Assembly: GCA_947455875.1 (NCBI GenBank)
Contig: CANGSD010000082.1
Location: forward strand, 1 to 6,216
Direction of reading: 5' to 3'
Origin: Comamonadaceae bacterium
GTDB lineage: Bacteria > Pseudomonadota > Gammaproteobacteria > Burkholderiales > Burkholderiaceae
Length of the DNA stretch: 6,216 bases
A program made the translations under genes and the position numbers. Positions 1 through 6,208 of this stretch are shown here, piece after piece (the stretch's first letter is position 1; each line of letters starts with the position of its first letter). The notes under the pieces are model-generated. The model saw nothing but the letters and a program-made list of their open reading frames with translations, made no database searches and was not told the DNA's origin.

Positions 1-255
1 ATCCTGGTGCCGATCTGCCAGCAACTGGGCATCGATCTGGTTCACTTCGGCCTGGTGATGGTGTTGAACCTGATGATCGGTTTGCTGCATCCGCCCATGG
101 GCATGGTGCTGTTCGTGCTCGCGCGCGTGGCCAAGCTCTCGGTCGAACGCACCACCATGGCCATCCTGCCGTGGCTGGTGCCCCTGCTGCTGTCACTGGG
201 CGTCATCACCTACTTCCCTCAGTTGGTGTTGTGGCTGCCCAAGATGGTCTATTGA
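1..255 (+). CDS. TRAP transporter large permease, DctM family (3' end only)
   Basis: This is the C-terminal 84 residues of a gene that enters from the left edge, ending at TGA 253-255; codons are read from base 1. DctM-type subunits are the main transmembrane part of TRAP transporters, which import organic or sugar acids through the inner membrane using a sodium gradient and a periplasmic binding protein. Two hydrophobic stretches are visible (about residues 14-42 and 53-79). Between them the pattern NLMIGLLHPPMG followed by LFVLARVAKLSVER matches the last part of the family, where the usual motif is GLLTPPxG; here His replaces Thr. The short C-terminal tail after the last membrane segment is normal. 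The dehydratase gene begins 29 bp downstream, so the cargo is probably the sugar acid handled by the next enzymes. The binding protein and small subunit would lie upstream, outside the window. Family call is firm; substrate is inferred. Confidence 0.93.
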   Translation: MLVPICQQLGIDLVHFGLVMVLNLMIGLLHPPMGMVLFVLARVAKLSVERTTMAILPWLVPLLLSLGVITYFPQLVLWLPKMVY

Positions 256-284
256 ACCCAAGGTCCTGAATCACTCGCTCTCGC

Positions 285-1799
285 ATGACTCCTTTCATCC
301 GCCTGCATCCCCAGGACGACGTCCTGATCGCCCGCAACCAACTCGTGGGCGGCACCACCGCCGAATCGGTGGTGGTCAAGGGCCTGATCCCGCCCGGTCA
401 CAAGGTCGCCACCCGCGCCATCTCGGTGGGCCAGCCCGTGCGCCGCTACAACCAGATCATCGGCTTTGCCAGCAAACCGATTGCCGCCGGCGAGCATGTG
501 CACACGCACAACCTCGTCATGGGCGACTTCGAGCGTGACTATGCCTTTGGCGTCGACATCAAGCCCCAGCCTGCGCGCCGCCAGGCCACCTTCCAGGGCA
601 TCGTGCGCGCCGACGGGCGCGTCGCCACCCGCAACTACATCGGCATCCTCTCCAGCGTCAATTGCTCGGCCACCGCCGCACGCGCCATTGCCGACCACTT
701 CTCGCGCCAGATGAACCCGCAGGCGCTGGCCGATTTCCCGAATGTGGATGGCGTGGTCGCCCTCACGCACGGCACCGGTTGCGGCATGGCCACCGAGGGC
801 CTGGGCATGCAGGTGCTGGAGCGCACGCTCACCGGCTATGCCACCCACGCCAATTTCGCGGGCGTCATGGTGGTGGGTCTGGGCTGCGAGTCCAACCAGA
901 TCAGCGCCTGGCTGGCCCATGGCGGCCTGCGCGAAGGCGAGAACCTGCGCGTGTTCAACATCCAGGACACGGGCGGCACCCGCAAGACCGTGGAACACGG
1001 CATCGCCCTGGTGCGCGAGATGCTGCCCGCCGCCAACGCGGTGCAGCGCGTGCCGTGCAGCGCCGAGCACCTCACCATCGGCTTGCAGTGCGGCGGCTCC
1101 GACGGCTACTCCGGCATCAGCGCCAACCCCGCGCTGGGCGCAGCGGTCGATTTGCTGGTGGCTCACGGGGGCAGCGCCATCCTGAGCGAAACCCCCGAGA
1201 TCTATGGCGCCGAGCACCTGCTCACGCGCCGCGCCGTAAGCCGCGAGGTCGGTGAAAAGCTGATCGCCCGCATACGCTGGTGGGAGGACTACACCCGCAT
1301 CAACGGCGGCGAGATGAACAACAACCCCTCACCGGGCAACAAGGCCGGCGGCCTGACGACCATCCTCGAAAAATCCCTGGGCGCAGTGGCCAAGGGCGGC
1401 ACCACCAGTTTGCAGGCGGTGTACGAATACGCCGAACCGGTGACTTCGCGTGGCTTTGTCTACATGGACACTCCCGGCTACGACCCGGTCTCCGCCACCG
1501 GCCAGGTGGCGGGCGGTGCCAACATCGTGTGCTTCACCACCGGGCGCGGCTCGGCCTATGGTTGCATCCCCTCGCCCTCGCTCAAGCTGTCCACCAACAG
1601 CGCGCTGTGGAAACGCCAAGGCGATGACATCGACATCAACTGCGGCGACATCGTCGACGGGGGCGTGAGCGTCGAGGCCATGGGCCAGCGCATCTTCGAG
1701 CAGGTGCTGGCGGTGGCCTCGGGCGAGCGTACGCGCAGCGAGCTGCATGGCTACGGCCAGAGCGAGTTCGTGCCCTGGCAACTCGGGGCGGTGATGTGA
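285..1799 (+). CDS. UxaA-family sugar-acid dehydratase (altronate/aldonate dehydratase-like)
   Basis: A 504-residue protein of the altronate/galactarate dehydratase family, which removes water from an aldonate or aldarate to give a 2-keto-3-deoxy acid in the cytoplasm; members are metal dependent. Residues about 5-75 form the small N-terminal SAF-like domain (with HVHTHN at 71-76). The large domain follows from about 100: RVATRNYIG (112-120), HGTGCGM (162-168), GLGCESNQ (198-205), GLQCGGSDGYSG (266-277), NNNPSPGNKAGGLTTI (345-360) and GCIPSPSLKLSTN (426-438). Cys166, Cys201 and Cys269 sit in conserved motifs and could be metal ligands (inference). Length fits UxaA (about 495). An in-frame stop at 267-269 means ATG 285 is the furthest upstream start; its ribosome site is weak (AAGGT about 20 nt upstream), so coupling to the transporter gene is likely. 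It lies in an operon with Ldh and FAH enzymes and without uronate isomerase or reductase genes, which argues against plain UxaA of the hexuronate pathway and for a non-phosphorylative aldonate route. Possible substrates include D-altronate, D-arabinonate and L-xylonate. Confidence 0.93.
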   Translation: MTPFIRLHPQDDVLIARNQLVGGTTAESVVVKGLIPPGHKVATRAISVGQPVRRYNQIIGFASKPIAAGEHVHTHNLVMGDFERDYAFGVDIKPQPARRQATFQGIVRADGRVATRNYIGILSSVNCSATAARAIADHFSRQMNPQALADFPNVDGVVALTHGTGCGMATEGLGMQVLERTLTGYATHANFAGVMVVGLGCESNQISAWLAHGGLREGENLRVFNIQDTGGTRKTVEHGIALVREMLPAANAVQRVPCSAEHLTIGLQCGGSDGYSGISANPALGAAVDLLVAHGGSAILSETPEIYGAEHLLTRRAVSREVGEKLIARIRWWEDYTRINGGEMNNNPSPGNKAGGLTTILEKSLGAVAKGGTTSLQAVYEYAEPVTSRGFVYMDTPGYDPVSATGQVAGGANIVCFTTGRGSAYGCIPSPSLKLSTNSALWKRQGDDIDINCGDIVDGGVSVEAMGQRIFEQVLAVASGERTRSELHGYGQSEFVPWQLGAVM

Positions 1800-2875
1800 T
1801 GACGGCGCGCCTCATCTCCGCACCCGCCTTGCGCGCGCATTGCGAACGCATCCTGCAGGCCGCTGGCAGTGCGCCAGCCGAAGCCCGCACCGTCGCGGCC
1901 AACCTGGTGCTGGCCAACCTCTCGGGCCATGACTCGCATGGTGTCGGCATGCTGCCTCGCTATGTCGATGCCGTCCTCGAGGGGGGCCTCAAGCCCAACA
2001 CCGGTGTGCACATCACCCTGGACATCGGCACTTTGCTGGCCCTGGACGGCCAGCGAGGCTACGGTCAGGTGGTGGGCGAGCAGGCCATGACACTGGGCAT
2101 TGAACGCGCCCGCCAGCATGGCAGCTGCATCATGACGCTGGCCAACGCCCACCACATCGGGCGCATCGGTCACTGGGCCGAGATGGCGGTGCAAGCGGGC
2201 CTGGTGTCCTTGCATTTCGTGAACGTGCAGGCCTCGCCTGCGGTGGCGCCATGGGGCGGTGCCGATGGACGCTTCGGCACCAACCCCTGCTGCATCGGCA
2301 TCCCCGTCGCGGGCCAGCCGCCCTTTGTCCTGGATTTCGCCACCAGCCGTGTCGCCCAGGGCAAGATGCGTGTCGCTCACAACGAGGGCCGAGCCGTGGC
2401 GCCGGGCTACCTGATCGATCCGGACGGTCGGCCCACCACGGACCCCGGTGTGGTGGTCGTGCCGCAAACGCCGGGCGCGCGCGGCAACCTGTTCGGCGCG
2501 CTCCTGACCTTCGGCGAACACAAAGGCTACGGCCTGGCCACCGCCTGCGAGCTGCTCGGGGGTGCCCTCACCGGCATGGGCACCTGGCATCGCAAGCACG
2601 AGGGCGTGCGTGCCGTCTACAACGGCATGCTGACCATCCTCATCGACCCGGCCCGTCTGGGGCCACGTGAGACCTTCGACCGCGAGACCGTGGCCTTCAT
2701 CGACTGGCTACGCGGTGCGCCGTCCGCGCAGGGCGTGCCGGCGGTGCAGGTCGCCGGCGATCCCGAGCGCGCGGCCCGTGCGCAGCGCGAACGCGAAGGC
2801 ATCAGCATCGACGCCAGTACCTGGGGCGAGATCACCCAGGCGGCAACCAAGGTGAACGCGCCCACTGAGCCCTGA
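1799..2875 (+). CDS. Ldh-family NAD(P)-dependent oxidoreductase (malate/L-lactate/2,3-diketogulonate reductase type)
   Basis: A 358-residue protein of the Ldh_2 family, which is unrelated to classic Rossmann lactate dehydrogenases. Members (for example YiaK, ureidoglycolate dehydrogenase, sulfolactate dehydrogenase, piperideine-2-carboxylate reductase) interconvert 2-keto and 2-hydroxy acids, or the equivalent imines, with NAD(P)H. Family marks: GHDSHGVGMLPRY (43-55) with the probable catalytic His47, NAHHIGRIGHWAE (116-128), APWGGADGRFGTNP (150-163), DFATSRVAQGKM (179-190) and GEHKGYGLA (239-247). Length is normal. The start is chosen at ATG 1799, which shares its A with the upstream TGA (TGATG), a typical coupled junction. 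A GTG at 1796 would add one residue and cannot be excluded. The C-terminal region about 318-333 is rich in Arg and Glu. In this operon it may oxidise or reduce the incoming acid or an intermediate after the dehydratase. The family is certain; the exact reaction is unknown. Confidence 0.92.
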   Translation: MTARLISAPALRAHCERILQAAGSAPAEARTVAANLVLANLSGHDSHGVGMLPRYVDAVLEGGLKPNTGVHITLDIGTLLALDGQRGYGQVVGEQAMTLGIERARQHGSCIMTLANAHHIGRIGHWAEMAVQAGLVSLHFVNVQASPAVAPWGGADGRFGTNPCCIGIPVAGQPPFVLDFATSRVAQGKMRVAHNEGRAVAPGYLIDPDGRPTTDPGVVVVPQTPGARGNLFGALLTFGEHKGYGLATACELLGGALTGMGTWHRKHEGVRAVYNGMLTILIDPARLGPRETFDRETVAFIDWLRGAPSAQGVPAVQVAGDPERAARAQREREGISIDASTWGEITQAATKVNAPTEP

Positions 2876-2893
2876 TTGAATTTGCGACTTCTC

Positions 2894-4081
2894 ATGACAC
2901 TCGATTCCACCCGTTGCCTGCCCGATGACGGCTGCGCCGGTACCTTGCTAGCCCGCGTCTGGTCCGCCCAGGGGTCCGTGCCCGGTCCCTCGGTCGCCGT
3001 GGTGCGCGCCGATGGCGTGTACGACCTCTCGGCCACCTTTCCCACCATGAGCGGTTTGCTCGATCTGCCCGACGCCGTGGCCCGCGTGCGCGCCACGCCC
3101 GGTGTGCGCCTGGGCAGCTTGCAGGATTTGCTGGCCGCCAGTTGGCAGCCCGGCGCGACGCCCACCCAGGCGCACCTGCTGGCGCCCTGCGACCTGCAGG
3201 TGATCAAGGCGGCGGGCGTCACCTTTGCCACCAGCCTGATAGAGCGCGTGATCGAAGAACGCGCTGGCGGCGATCCTGCGCGCGCACAAGCGCTGCGTGC
3301 CCAGGTCGAAGCCTCGGTGGGGCAAGACCTGCAGGCCGTGCGGCCCGGCTCGCCTGCAGCCATGGCCTTGAAAAAGCTGTTGCAGGAGCAGGGTCTGTGG
3401 TCCCAATACCTCGAGGTGGGAATCGGCCCCGATGCCGAGGTCTTTACCAAAGCTCCGGTACTGGCCGCCGTGGGCACCGGCGCACAGGTGGGTATCCGCC
3501 GCGACTCGGCCTGGAACAATCCCGAGCCCGAGGTGGTGCTGGCGGTCGACAGCCGCGGCCGCATCGTCGGCGCCAGCCTGGGCAACGACGTCAACCTGCG
3601 TGACATCGAGGGTCGTAGCGCGCTGCTTCTGGGCAAGGCCAAGGACAACAACGCCTCGTGCGCCATCGGTCCCTTCATCCGCCTGTTCGACGAGACCTTC
3701 AGCCTGGACGACCTGCGCCAGGAGACGGTGGACCTGCGGGTCGAGGGCCTGGACGGCTTCGTGCTGCAGGGCCTGAACAACCTGGCCCGCATCAGCCGCG
3801 ACCCCACCGACTTGGTGGCGCAGACCGTGGCGGCCCACCAGTACCCCGATGGCTTCATGCTGTTTACGGGCACGCTGTTCGCGCCCATCGACGATCGCGA
3901 CCGCCCCGGCGCGGGCTTCACCCACAAGCTCGGTGATGTGGTCAGCATCCGCAGCGCTCACCTGGGTGAGTTGTGCAACGCCGTGACCCACAGCGAGCAA
4001 GCCCCGCCCTGGCGCTTCGGCCTGCAGGCTTTCTTTGCCAACCTTGCGGCCCGTGGCCTGCTCACGTCCACGACTTCCTGA
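2894..4081 (+). CDS. Fumarylacetoacetate hydrolase (FAH) family enzyme, probable 2-keto-3-deoxy acid dehydratase or diketo-acid hydrolase
   Basis: A 395-residue cytoplasmic protein counted from ATG 2894. The FAH core is clear: EPE with Glu211 and Glu213 (208-216, WNNPEPEVV), then GNDVNLRDIEG (230-240) with Asp232 as third metal ligand, GKAKDNNASCAIGPFI (247-262), LFTGTLFAP (323-331) and GFTHKLGDVVSI (341-352). A charged, probably helical stretch at about 115-178, with EERAGGD at 121-127, lies before the core and makes the protein longer than ordinary FAH-domain enzymes (about 280-330). In sugar-acid clusters, relatives of this fold dehydrate 2-keto-3-deoxypentonates to alpha-ketoglutaric semialdehyde or hydrolyse 2,4-diketo-3-deoxy acids; either fits here. 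No aldehyde dehydrogenase gene is visible to settle it. The start is uncertain: TTG 2876 directly after the previous stop would add six residues, and neither start has a strong ribosome site (AAGGTG at 2849-2854 is distant). It is the last gene of the operon in the window. Family firm, reaction inferred. Confidence 0.91.
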   Translation: MTLDSTRCLPDDGCAGTLLARVWSAQGSVPGPSVAVVRADGVYDLSATFPTMSGLLDLPDAVARVRATPGVRLGSLQDLLAASWQPGATPTQAHLLAPCDLQVIKAAGVTFATSLIERVIEERAGGDPARAQALRAQVEASVGQDLQAVRPGSPAAMALKKLLQEQGLWSQYLEVGIGPDAEVFTKAPVLAAVGTGAQVGIRRDSAWNNPEPEVVLAVDSRGRIVGASLGNDVNLRDIEGRSALLLGKAKDNNASCAIGPFIRLFDETFSLDDLRQETVDLRVEGLDGFVLQGLNNLARISRDPTDLVAQTVAAHQYPDGFMLFTGTLFAPIDDRDRPGAGFTHKLGDVVSIRSAHLGELCNAVTHSEQAPPWRFGLQAFFANLAARGLLTSTTS

Positions 4082-4099
4082 AGGCGGTCTGCCCCAGCA

Positions 4100-4112
4100 C
4101 GGCTCTCAGCCG
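4100..4112 (+). terminator. Short hairpin after the sugar-acid operon, weak terminator candidate
   Basis: CGGCT (4100-4104) and AGCCG (4108-4112) form a perfect 5-bp stem with a 3-base CTC loop, 19 bases after the stop codon of the FAH-family gene. Only three T follow shortly after (4117-4119), so it lacks the T tract of a good intrinsic terminator. The position is right for the end of the operon, but the structure is small and could occur by chance. Confidence 0.25.
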
Positions 4113-4189
4113 ACACTTTGTGAAATATAAGGTACAGACTTTGCCTATTTAAGTGAGTTCTATATGCTTATTCATCGCGGTCACACGAT

Positions 4190-4193
4190 GGAG
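4190..4193 (+). promoter_or_regulatory. Ribosome binding site of the sensor phosphatase gene
   Basis: GGAG lies 8 bases before ATG 4202, a near-ideal Shine-Dalgarno sequence and spacing. It supports that ATG as the start. The nearby ATG at 4188 is in another frame. This is the strongest ribosome site in the window, in contrast to the weak sites of the coupled operon genes, and fits an independently transcribed gene. Confidence 0.75.
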
Positions 4194-4201
4194 AAGCAGT
4201 C

Positions 4202-6208
4202 ATGTCAGGGCTCGCGTGGCCTCGCTCAGGCCATCAGGCCATATCGCCTGAACAGCGGCTCCTACGCCGCTATAACTGGACGATTGCAAGCGCTTATGTC
4301 GCAGTCGTCCTGGGCTTACTGGGGTTCTTCCTTTTTCAACTGAGGCAGGACCTGCAGGTCCAGGTGGGGCAGGTGCAGGCGCAGGTCGAGCGTCACGGCC
4401 GCATCCTGGATGCTGTCTTGCGCGCGATGGTCGATCAGGCCCACACCTTACGCACGACCCTGGTTGCTCACCAGACCCAGGACGCCTGTCAGGTGGGGCG
4501 ACGCCAGGTCACCGAGGGCCCCTTGCGCCAGACCGGCCCCCAGTTCACTTGGCAAACCGTGGCCGGTCGTACCGCAAGCAGTCGCCTTCAAGGCGAGGGC
4601 CGACTGGCCGGGCGCAGCGATGCTTTCTATTGCGACCTGGGGGCGTTATTGGCGATCGTCCCTCAATTACAGGCGATGGCGGTTCATCTGCCTGCAGTCG
4701 GTCGGATCAGCTTCCTGTCGGTGCATGATTTCCGCTTCGAGACGCCGTGGCTGCCTGCGGCAACCCGCGCCGGTTCGGCGAACGACGCGCTGTGGCAATT
4801 TGGCCAGTCCGACATCCAACCGAGCCGTCGCAGTGATTGGGCGCAGCCTTATTTCGCTGGCGCCGACCTGGGCCTGCTGGTCCCGATGGCAGTGCCGGTT
4901 TACGCCGGTGATCGCTTCCTCGGCGTGCTCGCGATCGACTTTCGGCTCCAGGTCCTGGACAAGGTTGAGGCCACGATCGGGTATGCGGTCGGTACCGCCG
5001 CCGTGGTCGATGCGCAGGGCCGGGTGTTGACCCATCCCGCTCAGTCGCTGCAATCGCACACGTCGCGATCACCTGCACGCTTGGGGCCCACCCTGGCCCC
5101 GCAGGCGCAAGCAGGGGGGGTCGTCATTCGCCGCCCGCTCGCTTCGGCCCCCTGGCAACTGGTTTATTCGGTGGCACGCCCGACCCTATGGCAGGCCTTG
5201 CTGGTGCAACGGGGCGCCGGGGTGTCGACCATCTTGATCGTGCTCGGTTTGATGATGGCTGTCCTCTACACCGTGACCTGGCGATACTTTGTCGGCCCCG
5301 CGGCTCGTCTGGTGGGTCACGCGATGTCCGAATCCAGCCTTCAGCCTCAGGGCGTGCCGCGCGTGCCACCTGTCTGGCAGCCTTGGTTCGATGCGGTCAC
5401 GCGCGTGTTTCGCGAGTCCTTGCAATTGGGCAGTCTGCGCCGCGAGCTGGATATCGCCGCGCGATTGCAGCAGTCCATCCTGCCTCGCCAATGGCCGCAG
5501 GATCCGCGCTATGCCCTGTGGGGCACCATGCGTGCCGCCAAAGACATCGGCGGTGATTTCTACGACCACTTCGAGCTGCCCGCAGGCCGACGCGGCCTGG
5601 TGGTCGCCGACGTCAGTGGCAAGGGCATTCCGGCGGGCTTGTTTGGGATGGTGTCCAAGACTTTGCTGCGGGCGATCGCCACGCAGCGCACGCAGGCAGT
5701 AGGCGAGGTGGTGGGCGAGGTCAACGACAGTCTGTGCGCGGACAACGAATCGAGCATGTTTGTCACCGCCTTCTATGGTCAGTACGACCCGGTCAGCGGC
5801 CGTCTGGTGTATGCCCTTGCCGGACACCCACCGCCTCTGCTGCTGCGTGCGCGGGGCGGCCTGGAGTGGCTCGATGGCCCCGGCGGCACCGCATTGGGCG
5901 TGGTGCCGGGCCTGTCCTATCCGACGGGCGTGGTCGATCTGGCGCCCGGTGACACCTTGCTGGTGTTCACCGACGGCGTCACCGAGGCGGTCAACGCCGA
6001 CGGCCAGGAATTTGGCAAGTCGCGCCTGTCGGCCCTGTTCGACGGGCGCCCCGCCGAGGCCGCCCGCGAAGCGATCGAGCGCCTGCTCGCTCGACTGGAC
6101 CGCTACGCCCAGAACGTCGAACCCCATGACGACATCACCTGCCTGGCCTTGCATTGCCGTGTGCTGGGGCCAGACCCCGGCCCGGGTCAGGCCCCACCGT
6201 CCGTTTAA
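4202..6208 (+). CDS. Membrane sensor protein phosphatase: periplasmic Cache-like domain plus SpoIIE/RsbU-type PP2C phosphatase
   Basis: A 668-residue inner-membrane protein. Transmembrane helix 1 is at about 27-47, a periplasmic sensor at about 48-338 and helix 2 at about 339-358. The sensor looks like a double Cache domain: LLVPMAVPVYAGDRFLGVLAIDF (225-247) has the typical fold signature, and AAVVDAQGRVLTHP (266-279) that of the second half. After a linker at 360-408, without an obvious HAMP domain, comes the PP2C domain (about 410-652): LDIAARLQQSILP (416-428), KDIGGDFYD (447-455) with Asp452, VADVSGKGIPAG (468-479) with Asp470, LAGHPPPLLL (539-548), VFTDGVTEA (588-596) with Asp591, and PHDDITCLA (641-649). 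All expected metal-binding acids are present, so it should be active. Such enzymes usually dephosphorylate a STAS-domain anti-sigma antagonist in a partner-switching system, linking an external signal to sigma factor or other output. No STAS or kinase gene is in the window; it may lie downstream. The ligand is unknown. The tail (655-667) is rich in Pro and Gly. Confidence 0.94.
   Translation: MSGLAWPRSGHQAISPEQRLLRRYNWTIASAYVAVVLGLLGFFLFQLRQDLQVQVGQVQAQVERHGRILDAVLRAMVDQAHTLRTTLVAHQTQDACQVGRRQVTEGPLRQTGPQFTWQTVAGRTASSRLQGEGRLAGRSDAFYCDLGALLAIVPQLQAMAVHLPAVGRISFLSVHDFRFETPWLPAATRAGSANDALWQFGQSDIQPSRRSDWAQPYFAGADLGLLVPMAVPVYAGDRFLGVLAIDFRLQVLDKVEATIGYAVGTAAVVDAQGRVLTHPAQSLQSHTSRSPARLGPTLAPQAQAGGVVIRRPLASAPWQLVYSVARPTLWQALLVQRGAGVSTILIVLGLMMAVLYTVTWRYFVGPAARLVGHAMSESSLQPQGVPRVPPVWQPWFDAVTRVFRESLQLGSLRRELDIAARLQQSILPRQWPQDPRYALWGTMRAAKDIGGDFYDHFELPAGRRGLVVADVSGKGIPAGLFGMVSKTLLRAIATQRTQAVGEVVGEVNDSLCADNESSMFVTAFYGQYDPVSGRLVYALAGHPPPLLLRARGGLEWLDGPGGTALGVVPGLSYPTGVVDLAPGDTLLVFTDGVTEAVNADGQEFGKSRLSALFDGRPAEAAREAIERLLARLDRYAQNVEPHDDITCLALHCRVLGPDPGPGQAPPSV
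6165..6196 (+). repeat. Inverted repeat (strong hairpin) at the 3' end of the phosphatase gene
   Basis: TGGGGCC (6165-6171) pairs with GGCCCCA (6190-6196), and GACCC (6173-6177) pairs with GGGTC (6184-6188). This gives 12 base pairs with one A-A mismatch and a 6-base loop. It lies inside the coding region, encoding the Gly/Pro-rich tail, and ends 9 bases before the TAA stop. Only a TTT run at 6204-6206 follows, so it is not a classic intrinsic terminator, but the stem is GC-rich and stable. It may help end or protect the transcript, or may simply reflect the high-GC coding sequence. Confidence 0.5.

Larger units (their letters stand above)
4082..4201 (+). promoter_or_regulatory. AT-rich intergenic region, probable promoter of the phosphatase gene
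   Basis: This is the only sizeable gap in the window. Bases 4121-4180 contain 21 G or C of 60, against about 55-70% in sampled coding lines. A weak sigma70-like pair can be drawn: TTGCCT (4141-4146) and TATGCT (4163-4168) with a 16-bp spacer, each matching consensus at four of six bases. A better -10 alone, TATAAG (4126-4131), has no convincing -35. The hexamer ACTTTG occurs twice, at 4115-4120 and 4138-4143. A promoter here is expected because the sensor phosphatase is functionally unrelated to the upstream operon. The exact boxes are a guess. Confidence 0.45.

Noticed and set aside
249..1217. 322-codon open frame on the minus strand opposite the dehydratase gene
   Set aside because: It lies fully antisense to a gene with clear family motifs. 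Its product is low-complexity (Ala, Gly, His, Asp-rich) with no recognisable domain, as is usual for reverse frames of GC-rich genes.
662..1255. 197-codon plus-strand frame inside the dehydratase gene
   Set aside because: Its product is an Arg/Gly/His-rich shifted reading of the dehydratase, and the dehydratase frame is continuous with conserved motifs before, within and after it.
2617..3948. 443-codon open frame on the minus strand across the Ldh/FAH junction
   Set aside because: It is Ser/Arg/Pro-rich without motifs and antisense to two well-supported genes. Its length comes from GC-biased codons that avoid stops on the opposite strand.
4123..4150. Imperfect inverted repeat AAATA..AGG / CCTATTT in the intergenic region
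   Set aside because: It needs a 3-base bulge and an 11-base loop, and is AT-rich; too weak to call an operator or terminator.
4082..4201. Possible sigma54 or flagellar sigma28 promoter before the phosphatase gene
   Set aside because: No TGGC-N-GC type -24/-12 pair and no TAAA-N15-GCCGATAA pattern was found in the gap.
5186..6154. 322-codon open frame on the minus strand opposite the phosphatase domain
   Set aside because: It is antisense to the intact PP2C motifs, its product is Gln/Ala/His-rich and shows no domain; a coding shadow.
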